A DNA stretch of 57,105 nucleotides from Nemertoderma westbladi (GCA_032718475.1 JAUCBJ010007117.1:1-57105); one strand, 5' to 3'; positions 10,722 to 22,066 are shown, counted from the stretch's first letter. Notes: generated by a model not told the origin, from the letters alone. Made by a program: numbers and translations.

Positions 10722-11239
10722 CCCGTCCACCGCAATATTGTATGACGTCACATATTGGTTGTCATGACAGAGGTGCATCATATGTAATTTATTTGGCTAT
10801 GGAATTGGCTCAGTATATTGTTATTTTTGAGCGAAAAGTTCTAAATTTACAAATCATGTATGTTGCATTATTTCATTATTTCTTTACTGTTTAGCAAAAT
10901 GTCATTTATTTGTTTATAATTTAGTTGCTCCAAGAATTTCGCTAAATACAATTTATTTGTGCTAATATTATTTGTGCTTACTCGCTACTTATTTGAGGTG
11001 CTAGAATTTATTTTCTTTTATTAACTCTACAATATAATACGTTGTTCTTTTCTTAAATCTTTAGATAATTAAATTAAACATTTAGCCATTTGGGATAGCG
11101 TACCGGTACCTACTTAGTGGTTTTGCATAATGTGGTCAATAACATTCATATTAAATGTGTTAGACTTCTGGTCTCTGCATAAAATATTGCGTATATTGAT
11201 TGATGTCTGCAATCATCTTAACTTATTTATGTAAATGCG
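10722..11239. other. Non-coding gap between BEL element 1 and LINE copy A
   Basis: AT-rich sequence with no coding frame and no recognised repeat. One TACCGGTA octamer lies near 11101. Confidence 0.6.
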
Positions 11240-14200
11240 AAACCACTACTACTAGGATCGGCATGCTGCATTGCAGCTGCATTTTTAAGAATGCTGTGCC
11301 GGCTTGTCAACAAAATTGCACCGCCACAACTCCCTATCACCCATGATATTTGCTAGATCATCCGCATCTTTAAGGCCAGTGTCCTTTAAGATGCGTCTCA
11401 AGAAAGTCATGGGCTGTCCACCATGCTTACTCACTCCATGAGGCTGCCAAAGTACAAGATTATGCACTGGCTGGTCCTCACGGCGAAACCAATGTCCTGC
11501 AAAGCGGAGGCGATTTTGTTCTAGTGTCAAGCTTGGGGGAACCAATGAGACATCTCCAATGTTATATAGTGTCTGGTTGGAGATGTGTGCATTGTACTTG
11601 ACACAATGTACCCGGCGTAGCATTCTTGTGAATTTGCCATCCAGAGATTTGGTGTCCTCAGCAGTTAGAGCCCAGCATGGACTCCCGTAGAGGAGTACTG
11701 GAACTACTGCTGCTCTAAATAATCGGACCTTAAGTTTCCGATTAATTCTAGGTGACTTCCAAATCCTGGAAAGCCTATTCAAGGCTGCCCATGCCTTTCC
11801 CTTACGTATTCGAAGGTCCTCACCTGACTTCCGGATCCATGATCCCAGGTAACAGAAGTCGTCCACATGCTCAAGCATACCATCCTTTGAGCTTATGCTC
11901 ATCCGATCAGAGACTTGCTGAGGACTTTCAAAGTTAACTGTCAGAATTTTGGTCTTTCTGGAGTTAATAAAAAGACCAACAATAGAAGCAGCATGTTCTA
12001 ATGAGCTGAGGAGCCGCTGGGCTCCCTCTAATGATTCTGAGAGTACTCCTAAGTCATCAGCAAAGTCTAGATCAGTTAGGTACTTGGCAGGATTTCCTCG
12101 ACTTCTGGAGCCAGTAGGTGGAGTTATCATCACCCCATCATCATTATGATGATCTAAGGACATGCGTAGAACATAGTCAACCGCAATAATGAACAAGAAT
12201 GGTGCAAGTGTGTCTCCTTGGAGGACGCCCCATAACACTTTAAATTGGTTCTGTGTCACCGTCAACAGTAGACACAAATGTTGTCGAACCATCGTATACT
12301 GATCTGATTGCTGCAATAATTTCATTAGGAATCCCATATAATGAAAGTATGCTGAACATACGTGAGCGAGAGACTGAATCAAAGGCCTTGAAGAAGTCAA
12401 CAAAGATAACAGCCAGATGCCTGTCTTTCTTTTTTGATAACTCTTCAATTATCCTTCTAAGTGCTAAAATGGGCTCCATGGTCCTACGACCTTTACGGAA
12501 CCCATTCTGATTTCCACGTAGCAGTCTCTCAATGGGATCCCTGATGCGATTTAATAGAATTCTATTGTATAGTTTTGCAGCAATCGAGATCAATGAGATT
12601 CCCCGAAAAGAACCATAGAGTGTTAGGTTGCCCTTCTTGGGAACTGGCACCAACTTATTTGTTTTCATTTCTTGTAGGACTCTTGTTGTACGGTACATGT
12701 CTACAATGATGGGATAGATGAGCTTTAAACACTCAGGTATTTTAAAGACCTCAGGGGGAACACCATCTACTCCACTGGCACGATTGGTCTTAATGCTCTT
12801 TGCAGCAGCCTTCACTTCTGCAAAGGAGATATCGCCAATGGGAATATCTGGGAGTACAGACTCAGACACTTTTACTTCTATAAAGTTATCAGGCAATACC
12901 CTGTCATTATTGAGGAGCTTTTCAAAGTGGGCTTTCCAACCATTGAGGCGATCGGCTGGTGATTCAGCCTTAACCTTGGTGGTTGGTTGGCTTTTCCGCC
13001 CAGTAAGCAGATTGATCGATTTCCATGCCTGGGATGATTGCCTGCTGTCGTCAGCATCATTGATGGCATCAACCTGTTGGTTTATTAGCTCCTGTAGATT
13101 AACAGAGTACTGCCTGTTCAGGGACCTAGATGCAGCTTTAACTGCATTCTTGGCCGCTGTAGTCTGTTTGAGTCGGGACTCTTTCTGCGCCTCATGAAGG
13201 TCATTTCGGCACTTCTGAATTTTGTTGTCAGTCCAGGGGGCCCTTTTCCTGTTTCGAGGGTATACAGGAACTGTTTCTGCAGCTGCTAACTTAACTGCTT
13301 CTGTAAAGGCAGTATAGCACTCACAGTGATCTGCCGCCTCAGAGGCAAGAGCCTCATACCTGTTGCTCAGCTGTAGTGTGAAGCTGGATCTCACACTTGG
13401 CTGTTGCAACAGAGAGGACCAGTCATGCCGTGGCAAGGCAGATTTCGTTGTTCTGCTAGCACGCAGACTAAATCTTACCTTGGCCACAATAAGGCGGTGA
13501 TCACTGGAGAAGGGTCGAAGTGTAAATGCATTACAGTCTTGTATAGAGCTCCTGTATTTCCTACGAAACAGAATATGGTCTATCTGGGACTTGTGACCAC
13601 TGGGTCCACTATGAGTCCATAGCTTTCCAGTTCGCTTCTTGAACTGGGTTCCAGCCGAAAACAATCCATTTCCAGAGATAAAATCCTGAAGATGGACAGA
13701 ATTTCGGTTAACACTATTGCTATAGACCCAGGGCGATGTAGGTGATTGATGCAGACTTGCATTAAAGTCTCCCAGGAATGTTAAGAATGCATGCTGATCC
13801 ACTCCATCAGTTGCTGCTTGTAGATTGTGGTAGAAATTTTCCACCTCCTCTACAGGGGCAACACTAGTTGGAGAGTAGCACACAATCAGAACCACCTTAG
13901 GAAACTTCTTAGCCAGTCTTCCAGAACATGAGAAGTGGCAACGGATGATGCGGTTAGAGATTTGGTCTATTTTGTCCAATGCTGCATGTGCAGGTGGATT
14001 CATCAATAGACCAATTCCACCATTGCCACTATACTATCATCTGCTGACGCGAGGGCGAGTCGCCAACCGCCCCCCATGTCCTTAATCAGAACCTCATCAG
14101 TCTGTCCAGTCTGCATTCGGTGCTCTTGAACACCCACTGCGCTAAGAGAAAGCTTATCTGCCAAGGCAGTCAGCTCACCTTGTCGCATTGGGGACCCGAG

Positions 14201-14313
14201 TGTTAGGGTGTTTACTGAGGCTAGTCTAGTGACTTGTCTCAGATTCACCAATGGCTTTGTTGGTCGGGGTGTAACATGAGAGTAGCCTCCAACTCCAGAA
14301 TACAAAAACCACT
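11240..14313 (-). mobile_element. LINE copy A with putative 8-bp target-site duplication
   Basis: A nearly full copy of the (TAG)n-tailed LINE. Its tail appears on the plus strand as CTACTACTAGG at 11244-11254. The 8-mer AAACCACT occurs at 11240-11247, next to the tail, and at 14306-14313, just beyond the 5' end, consistent with target-primed insertion. Its 5' end is shorter than that of copy B: the two diverge after CTCCAACTCCAGAAT on the plus strand near 14301. Confidence 0.75.
11285..14305 (-). pseudogene. LINE copy A: endonuclease-reverse transcriptase, two frame breaks
   Basis: Three overlapping frames cover one polyprotein. 14305-14003 holds the start of the AP-endonuclease (VGVQEHRM). 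14006-12240 carries the rest of the endonuclease (FLGDFNA, SQIDHILF, SSDHRLIV) and the first half of the reverse transcriptase (VPVPKKGN, FVDFFKAFDSV). 12448-11285 carries WGVLQGDTLAPFLF, FADD and the C-terminal domain. The second break is a single extra base near 12242 relative to copies B and C. The first, near 14010, is shared with copy B. The enzyme nicks target DNA and primes cDNA synthesis there. The clade looks RTE-like, which I infer from motif spacing only. Confidence 0.85.
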
Positions 14314-14946
14314 GTTTTAGTATAATATTATTAATATAATCCCCTCTTATCCAATATAATTATTTTTCTAGTTTCTCTAAATTATTTTATCGGATTTCTT
14401 AGATTCTACGTTTTCATTCTATAGGTAATTAAAACTAAAATAAATTAGTTCAGTTATTTTTCCTCAATATCTGGGATATGCTGTAGGCCTATTATTGAAT
14501 AATTTAATCGAGGAAATTTAATAATTCTGTCTGGTTGTTTATTTATGTTAAAATCTTGTGATATCTTATATTGTGAGTTTTGTTCTATTTTTGTCGTTTT
14601 AAGAGTTTAATACTACATATTGAGTACCGATAAGTAGATAGGATTTATTTTATTTTATGGAAGCGTTAAATAATGTTAAAGGATTTAATTTTGGCGTTGT
14701 ACCATTTCTATTGTTTGCTCTATTGTCATGGTTTCGCCATTATAATTTGTTCGTGGTGGTAGTTCGAGATTTATACTAAACAGTTCCATGTATCCGCTGT
14801 TGTTCGGTTAAATCTATATTCTATACGGTTTACATGTAAATTGTTTTGGTGGCTTGTTTAAATTAGGAACAATACTTTGCTAATAATATATATCAAGGTG
14901 GGTGCGAGTTGTTTGTATTGTGTAAAATAAAGGTGAATAAATCGAT
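14314..14946. other. AT-rich gap, no gene
   Basis: No coding frame, promoter or repeat recognised between LINE copy A and the 36-bp minisatellite. Confidence 0.6.
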
Positions 14947-15733
14947 AGTGGAACCCGTGCGCTGTCGTCCGACAGAGTTTATGGTGGAACCCGTGCGCTG
15001 TCGTCCGACAGAGTTTATGGTGGAACCCGTGCGCTGTCGTCCGACAGAGTTTATGGTGGAACCCGTGCGCTGTCGTACGACAGAGTTTATGGTGGAACCC
15101 GTGCGCTGTCGTCCGACAGAGTTTATGGTGGAACCCGTGCGCTGTCGTCCGACAGAGTTTATGGTGGAACCCATGCGCTGTCGTACGACAGAGTTTATGG
15201 TGGAACCTGTGCGCTGTCGTCCGACAGAGTTTATGGTGGTACCCGTGCGCTGTGGTACGACAAAGTTTATGGTGGAACCCGTGCGCTGTCGTCCGACAGA
15301 GTTTATGGTGGAACCCGTGCGCTGTCATCTGACAGAGTTTGTGGTGGAACCCGTGCGCTGTCGTCCGACAGATTTTATGGTGGAACCCGTGCGCTGTCGT
15401 ACGACAGAGTTTATGGTGAAACCCGTGCGCTGTCGTCCGACAGAGTTTATGGTGGAACCCGTGCGCTGTCGTCCGACAGAGTTTATGGTGGAACCCGTGC
15501 GCTGTCGTACGACAGAGTTTATGGTGGAACCCGTGCGCTGTCGTCCGACAGAGTTTATGGTGGAACCCTTGTGCTGTTGTACGACAGAGTTTATGGTGGA
15601 ACCCGTGCGCTGTCGTACGACAGAGTTTATGGTGGAACCCGTGCGCTGTCGTATGACAGAGTTTATGGTGGAACCCGTGCGCTGTCGTACGACAGAGTTT
15701 ATGGTGGAACCCGTGCGCTGTCGTACGACAGAG
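14947..15733 (+). repeat. Minisatellite, 36-bp unit, about 22 copies
   Basis: Each unit runs from GTGGAACCCGTGCGC through CTGTCGTCCGACAG to AGTTTATG. Units with an A instead of C contain the perfect 14-bp palindrome CTGTCGTACGACAG. Because 36 is a multiple of 3 and the unit lacks stops in several frames, the array is open on both strands (283 codons on plus, and part of a 360-codon frame on minus). I regard those frames as by-products. Unit variants are interspersed, as expected from unequal exchange. Confidence 0.92.
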
Positions 15734-16061
15734 CACGTGGCGGTTCCTTTGGTCGGCTGATCTCCAGGTGGTCGATTTAAAGGCTGAGCCTCGGATGAAA
15801 CCTTCGTTAATAAAGTGATTCTGGCGATCAGCTCTAAAAGCTTTATAATATTCCACCACGTCTGTGTCGAAAATATTATTGTGTTTAAGATGGATGCATT
15901 CCACTAGAGTTATTTTCTTTAAGAATTCAACTATAGACAAATAGTTATCAGTTCCAAAGTCTCCGATCTCTGGCTCTGGTCTCAGGTATTTTTAAAAATA
16001 ATTATCCGGGTAGGTCTCTGGTTTACCGAGATTAAGAAAAACAGGTCTCTTTTGCAACTCT
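15734..16061. other. Gap between minisatellite and LINE fragment
   Basis: The minus-strand frame through the array begins here at 15940 (MSIVEFLKK...), about 70 codons of non-repetitive sequence that match nothing I recognise. There is no other signal. Confidence 0.4.
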
Positions 16062-16577
16062 AGTCTATAGCTATAGTGTTAACCGAAATTCCGTCTATCT
16101 TCAGGATTTTATCTCTGGAAATGGATTGTTTGCGGCTGGAACCCAGTTCAAGAAGCGAACTGGAAAGCTATGGACTCATAGTGGACCCAGTGGTCACAAG
16201 TCCCAGATAGACCATATTCTGTTTGGTAGGAAATACAGGAGCTCTATACAAGACTGCAATGCATTTACAAGCAAGCAAAGCAAAAGCAAACAGTCGGCCG
16301 AAGCCGGAGGTGACCCGAAGGCTCCTCTTTCGATAGCTGCTACCCAAAGGTAGGGGTGGGCGATACTCCTATCCCAAGATTTGCTCCCAGTATTTTTAAC
16401 TGGTACTCATTTTATCGTCCCCAGTGGATGAAAGGGTGAGTGAACCCTGGCGGGGCTGAACCTACAACCAATAGATTGCAGGCCTGGCGCTCAAACAACT
16501 GAGCTACCCCTCCTTTACAATGCGCCGAATGCATTTACACTTCGAGCCTTCTCCAGTGATCACCGCCTTATTGTAGC
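16062..16577 (+). pseudogene. LINE fragment D (endonuclease region) interrupted by a SINE
   Basis: The plus strand matches the endonuclease part of LINE copies A and B (AGTQFKKRTGKLWTHSGPSG and SQIDHILF). The match stops at 16269, resumes at 16528 and ends near 16577 inside SSDHRLIV-coding sequence. Neither element end is present, so this is an isolated internal fragment. Confidence 0.85.
16258..16539 (-). mobile_element. tRNA-derived SINE with 12-bp target-site duplication
   Basis: The insertion is bounded by AATGCATTTACA at 16258-16269 and 16528-16539. On the minus strand the head (16513-16449) reads GGGGTAGCTCAGTTG with a pol III A box and GGTTCAGCCCC as a B box, as in a tRNA. The body follows, and a tail of GCTTTTGCTTTGCTTGC-type repeats lies at the far end (16270-16290). 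Because it sits inside LINE fragment D, it is younger than that fragment. Confidence 0.85.
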
Positions 16578-16637
16578 TTATTATTTACCTTATATTATTA
16601 TATTATAATATTATATTACCTTATATTTATTACCTTA

Positions 16638-16730
16638 TTAGTTTTCTAATTAGAAGGTCGTGAGTTCGAACCCTAGAAGAGCATTATTCTTTTTCCTAGC
16701 TCTCGGCTAACTTTAGTATACACTAGCTTT
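16638..16730 (+). mobile_element. Partial tRNA-derived SINE, second family
   Basis: The B-box-like GAGTTCGAACC (16662-16672) lies in a 93-bp stretch that recurs in reverse orientation at 39147-39240 with few differences. The shared part includes AGAGCATTATTC and TAGCTCTCGGCTAAC. The 5' (A-box) part is degraded here. Confidence 0.7.
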
Positions 16731-16860
16731 GTACTGAGGTTATCGAGGGCGCTCTTTCCAATGGTCCTATTCTCAAAACGATCTAACCTACTGTATAATT
16801 AATTACTTAAGACTGCGAGGTATGCGTAATTAACACATCTCATTTACCAGTTTTCCTTAA

Positions 16861-17277
16861 AAACTATGAAGCTATATTGCTTAAGAGTTCTAAGGGGCGA
16901 GCCATGAGGCAAGATGTTTGAGACTTATTTAGATACATTATTACTTAATTTTACCCCCCAATCGGCATCTACTATGGCATAGGTCATATCTTTTGCGGAG
17001 ACATAGAGTAGTCTGAAGTTCCCCTGTCTGCCGCTAGAGGGCGTATTATTTGAAAATTATCATCTTCTCTAGCTTTGTTATTTACAATCCGCAAATCTAT
17101 GAAGTTATATTGCTTAAGAGTTCTAAGGGGCGAGCCAAGAGGCAAGATAGTTGAGACTTATTTAGATATATCATTACTTAATTTTGACCCCTCAATCGGT
17201 ATCTATTACAATATGGGCTATATTTTTTGCAGATTCACAGAGTAGTCTGAAGTTCCCCAGTCTGCCGCTAGAGGGCG
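16861..17277 (-). repeat. Two copies of a 180-bp repeat, each ending in a CTCF-like motif
   Basis: The segments 16861-17043 and 17096-17277 are diverged duplicates. They share TTGCTTAAGAGTTCTAAGGG, AGACTTATTTAGATA, AGTAGTCTGAAGTTCCCC and CTGCCGCTAGAGGGCG. They appear to be the 3' body of the minus-strand SINE whose head was split off by LINE copy B. Related ends occur at 41645-41657 and 41928-41940. Confidence 0.75.
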
Positions 17278-17438
17278 AAATGTCTCAAAGTGAAAACCAT
17301 ATGGTAGCCATGAATTGGTTACTAGGCAATAATACTGCAATTTGCAACAATAGGCCTATTGCTGACCGAACGAAAACTGCCCTGGTTCATGCAGGGATCG
17401 AACCCATGACATACGGGAGATGTGAATTCAATGCAACC
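17278..17438 (-). mobile_element. SINE body, cut from its head by LINE copy B
   Basis: On the minus strand this contains the B-box ATGGGTTCGATCCC (17407-17394). The missing 5' head, GGTGTAGTGGTTGCAT, lies on the other side of LINE copy B at 20533-20556. The 8-mer ATGCAACC is duplicated at both junctions. Confidence 0.8.
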
Positions 17439-20400
17439 TACTACTACTAGGATCGGCATGCTGCATTGCAGCTGCATTTTTAAGAATGCTGTGCCGGCTT
17501 GTCAACAAAATTGCACCGCCACAACTCCCTATCACCCATGACATTTGCTAGATCATCCGCATCTTTAAGGCCAGTGTCCTTTAAGATGCGTCTCAAGAAA
17601 GTCATGGGCTGTCCACCATGCTTATTCACTCCATGAGGCTGCCAAAGTACAAGATTATGCACTGGCTGGTCCTCACGGCGAAAGCAATGTCCTGCAAAGC
17701 GGAGGCGATTTTGTTCTAGTGTCAAGCTTGGGGGAACCAATGAGACACCTCCAATATTATATAGTGTCTGGTTGGAGATGTGTGCATTGTACTTGACACA
17801 ATGTACCCGGCGTAGCATTCTTGTGAATGTGCCATCCAGAGATTTGGTGTCCTCAGCAGTTAGAGCCCAGCATGGACTCCCGTAGAGGAGTACTGGAACT
17901 ACTGCTGCTCTAAATAATCGGACCTTAAGTTTCCGATTAATTCTAGGTGACTTCCAAATCCTGGAAAGCCTATTCAAGGCTGCCCATGCCTTTCCCTTAC
18001 GTATTCGAAGGTCCTCACCTGACTTCCGGATCCATGATCCCAGGTAACAGAAGTCGTCCACATGCTCAAGCATACCATCCTTTGAGCTTATGCTCATCCG
18101 ATCAGAGACTTGCTGAGGACTTTCAAAGTTAACTGTCAGAATTTTGGTCTTTCTGGAGTTAATAAAAAGACCAACACTAGAAGCAGCATGTTCTAATGAG
18201 CTGAGGAGCCGCTGGGCTCCCTCTAATGATTCTGAGAGTACTCCTAAGTCATCAGCAAAGTCTAGATCAGTTAGGTACTTGGCAGGATTTCCTCGACTTC
18301 TGGAGCCAGTAGGTGGAGTTATCATCACCCCATCATCATTATGATGATCTAAAGACATGCGTAGAACATAGTCAACCACAATAATGAACAAGAATGGTGC
18401 AAGTGTGTCACCTTGGAGGACGCCCCATAACACTTCAAATGGTTCTGTGTCACCGTCAACGGTAGACACAAATGTTGTCGAACCATCGTATACTGATCTG
18501 ATTGCTGCAATAATTTCATCAGGAATCCCATATAATGAAAGTATGCTGAACATACGTGAGCGAGAGACTGAATCAAAGGCCTTGAAGAAGTCAACAAAGA
18601 TAACAGCCAGATGCCTGTCTTTCTTTTTTGATAACTCTTCAATTATCCTTCTAAGTGCCAAAATGGGCTCCATGGTCCCACGACCTTTACGGAACCCATT
18701 CTGATTTCCACGTAGCAGTCTCTCAATGGGATCCCTGATGCGATTTAATAGAATTCTATTGTATAGTTTTGCAGCAATCGAGATCAATGAGATTCCCCGA
18801 AAAGAACCATAGAGTGTTAGGTTGCCCTTCTTGGGAACTGGCACCAACTTATTTGTTTTCATTTCTTGTGGGACTCTTGTTGTACGGTACATGTCTACTA
18901 TGATGGGATAGATGAGCTTTAAACACTCAGGTATTTTAAAGACCTCAGGGGGAACACCATCTATTCCACTGGCACGATTGGTCTTAATGCTCTTTGCAGC
19001 AGCCTTCACTTCTGCAAAGGAGATATCGCCAATGGGAATATCTGGGAGTACAGACTCAGACACTTTTATTTCTATAAAGTTATCAGGCAATACCCTGTCA
19101 TTATTGAGGAGCTTTTCAAAGTGGGCTTTCCAACCATTGAGGCGATCGGCTGGTGATTCAGCCTTAACCTTGGTGGTTGGTTGGCTTTTCCGCCCAGTAA
19201 GCAGATTGATCGATTTCCATGCCTGGGATGATTGCCTGCTGTCGTCAGCATCATTGATGGCATCAACCTGTTGGTTTATTAGCTCCTGTAGATTAACAGA
19301 GTACTGCCTGTTCAGGGACCTAGATGCAGCTTTAACTGCATTCTTGGCCGCTGTAGTCTGTTTGAGTCGGGACTCTTTCTGCGCCTTATGAAGGTCATTT
19401 CGGCACTTCTGAATTTTGTTGTCAGTCCAGGGGGCCCTTTTCCTGTTTCGAGGGTATACAGGAACTGTTTCTGCAGCTGCTAACTTAACTGCTTCTGTAA
19501 AGGCAGTATAGCCCTCACAGTGATCTGCCGCCTCAGAGGCGAGAGCCTCATACCTGTTGCTCAGCTGTAGTGTGAAGCTGGATCTCACACTTGGCTGTTG
19601 CAACAGAGAGGACCAGTCATGCCGTGGCAAGGCAGATTTCGTAGTTCTGCTAGCACGCAGACTAAGTCTTACCTTGGCCACAATAAGGCGGTGATCACTG
19701 GAGAAGGGTCGAAGTGTAAATGCATTACAGTCTTGTATAGAGCTCCTGTATTTCCTACGAAACAGAATATGGTCTATCTGGGACTTGTGACCACTGGGTC
19801 CACTATGAGTCCATAGCTTTCCAGTTCGCTTCTTGAACTGGGTTCCAGCCGAAAACAATCCATTTCCAGAGATAAAATCCTGAAGATGGACAGAATTTCG
19901 GTTAACACTATTGCTATAGACCCAGGGCGATGTAGGTGATTGATACAGACTTGCATTAAAGTCTCCCAGGAATGTTAAGAATGCATGCTGATCCACTCCA
20001 TCAGTTGCTGCTTGTAGATTGTGGTAGAAATTTTCCACCTCCTCTACAGGGGCAACACTAGTTGGAGAGTAGCACACAATCAGAACTACCTTAGGAAACT
20101 TCTTAGCCAGTCTTCCAGAACATGAGAAGTGGCAACGGATGATGCGGTTAGAGATTTGGTCTATTTTGTCCAATGCTGCATGTGCAGTTGGATTCATCAA
20201 TAGACCAATTCCACCATTGCCACTATACTATCATCTGCTGACGCGAGGGCGAGTCGCCAACCGCCCCCCATGTCCTTAATCAGAACCTCATCAGTCTGTC
20301 CAGTCTGCATTCGGTGCTCTTGAACACCCACTGCGCTAAGAGAAAGCTTATCTGCCAAGGCAGTCAGCTCACCTTGTCGCATTGGGGACCCGAGTGTTAG

Positions 20401-20540
20401 GGTGTTTACTGAGGCTAGTCTAGTGACTTGCCTCAGATTCACCAATGGCTTTGTTGGTCGGGGTGGAACATGAGAGTAGCCTCCAACTCCAGAATCCCTC
20501 TCCCCATCACAATCTGGCCTCCCTGGTGACCCATGCAACC
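17431..20540 (-). mobile_element. LINE copy B with 8-bp target-site duplication
   Basis: The most complete LINE copy. ATGCAACC flanks it at 17431-17438 and 20533-20540. The (TAG)n tail is next to the left copy. Joining the flanks in the mind's eye gives a continuous tRNA-like SINE head, which confirms both borders. Sequence identity with copies A and C is very high, so the family was active recently. Confidence 0.85.
17480..20538 (-). pseudogene. LINE copy B: endonuclease-reverse transcriptase, nearly intact
   Basis: A 906-aa frame (20200-17480) runs from the middle of the AP-endonuclease (FLGDFNA; catalytic SSDH) through the reverse transcriptase (VDFFKAFDSV, GVLQGDTLAP, FADD) to the C-terminal domain. 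There it reads RLRFAGH, then LVLWQPHG, and ends PAQHS. The endonuclease start, including the conserved QEH, is in a different frame (20538-20197, 113 aa). The two frames meet near 20210, where GIGLLMNP-coding sequence begins. One frame change is therefore the only defect visible. The first frame lacks an obvious Kozak context, so the true start is uncertain. Confidence 0.85.
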
Positions 20541-20580
20541 ACTACACCAAGGTGGAACAGTAACCGTCGAATTTGTTCGT
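20541..20580 (-). mobile_element. Head of the SINE split by LINE copy B
   Basis: The minus strand reads TTCCACCTTGGTGTAGTGG, an A-box-bearing tRNA-like head. It continues into the SINE body at 17438 once the LINE and one target-site copy are removed. Confidence 0.7.
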
Positions 20581-20620
20581 TGACGTTCGCATTTGTAAGA
20601 CTCTCATTTAAGACCTGACA

Positions 20621-21487
20621 CAGACTATGCCTCACTGAGGCACTGAGGCATAGACTATGCCTCACTGAGGCATAGACTATGACTCACTGAGGCATAGACT
20701 ATGACTCACTGAGGCATAGACTATGCCTCACTGAGGCATAGACTATGCCTCACTGAGGCATAGACTATGCCCCACTGAGGCATAGACTATGCCTCACTGG
20801 GGCACTGAGGCATAGACTATGACTCAATGGGGCACTGATGCATAGACTATGCCTCACTGAAGGAACTGAGGCATAGACTATGACTCACTGAGGCATAGAC
20901 TATGACTCACTGAGGCATAGACTATGACTCACTGAGGCATAGACTATGACTCACTGAGGCATAGACTATGCCTCACTGAGGCACTGAGGCATAGACTATG
21001 ACTCACTGAGGCATAGACTATGCCTCACTGAGGCATAGACTATGCCTCACTGGGGCACTGAGGCATAGACTATGCCTCACTGAAGGAACTGAGGCATAGA
21101 CTATGCCTCACTGAGGCATTGAGGCATAGACTATGACTCACTGAGGCATAGACTATGCCTCACTGAGGAACTGAGGCATAGACTATGCCTCACTGAGGCA
21201 TTGAGCCATAGACTATGACTCACTGAGGCATAGACTATGCCTCACTGAAGGAACTGAGGCATAGACTATGCCTCATTGAGGCATAGACTATGACTCACTG
21301 AGGCATAGACTATGACTCACTGAGGCATAGACTATGACTCACTGAGGCATAGACTATGCCACACTGAGGAACTGAGGCATAGACTATGCCTCACTGAGGC
21401 ATTGAGGCATAGACTATGACTCACTGAGGTATAGACTATGCCTCACTGAAGGAACTGAGGCATAGACTATGCCTCACTGAGGCACTG
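20621..21487 (+). repeat. Minisatellite of 22-bp palindromic units
   Basis: About 870 bp of units reading ACTCACTGAGGCATAGACTATG or CACTGAGGCATAGACTATGCCT-like variants. TGAGGCATAG-A-CTATGCCTCA is a perfect palindrome around a central A, so most units can form a hairpin. Longer variants contain GAAGGAACTGAGG inserts or GGGGCACTGAGG. The same unit recurs at 41474-41613. Confidence 0.92.
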
Positions 21488-22066
21488 TTTACAAGCACAG
21501 GTTCAAATCCAACTAAAGCTCTATATATTTTGCATTGAAGTGGAATACTTTAGATGCTGGGGGGAATCTGGTTTGCGAGGGATATTTGAATGGTGAGTAT
21601 AACTGTTACGGTATATGGCGCTGTATCCACATATATTAGTCATTATGCAGTATGCAATATTAGTCCGTTATACTGTGCGTAATATTAGTCCGTTGTGCAG
21701 CATAATATTTTAGATAAGGCATAATAACGCAGTGATATTTAGATAGGGAAATCGAAACGCCCATATATTTGAATCCATCCATTTTGTATAATATGTAGCC
21801 CTACCTACGTAATTTTGTATTAGGATATATGTAGATAGTCCCAGGGTAGCAAGTTTATTCGGACCCTGGATTTCGTGCTTGCTGATATTAGCTTTGATAG
21901 GGCTAGCATATAGGGACGCTGTCCTGGCCATTCAGCAGCCAGGGACATGATCCATTACCATATATGGTAATAATTTGAGGTTTGGGCAGGCAATAGGGCT
22001 ACAATCCGGCCTCCTTATTGGACTAACTGCTTCCAGGTTGGCCTAATGCTAGCGCGGACTGGAGAG
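21488..22066. other. Non-coding stretch upstream of the element 2 promoter
   Basis: It holds three loose repeats of TATTAGTCCGTTRT (21640-21700) and the perfect 18-bp palindrome ATTACCATATATGGTAAT at 21954-21971. No gene is seen. It may contain the U3 part of the element 2 LTR. Confidence 0.45.

Noticed and set aside
14858-15940. Long ORFs on both strands through the 36-bp minisatellite (283 and 360 codons) as repeat-protein genes
   Set aside because: Openness follows from a unit length divisible by three with no stops; both strands are equally open and there is no non-repeat domain I recognise.
20197-20210. Programmed ribosomal frameshift in the LINE
   Set aside because: No clear slippery heptamer is visible at the junction; a shared old indel is simpler, so recoding is kept only as an alternative.
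20621-21487. CRISPR array
   Set aside because: There are no unique spacers; units are contiguous, the genome is eukaryotic, and there are no cas genes.
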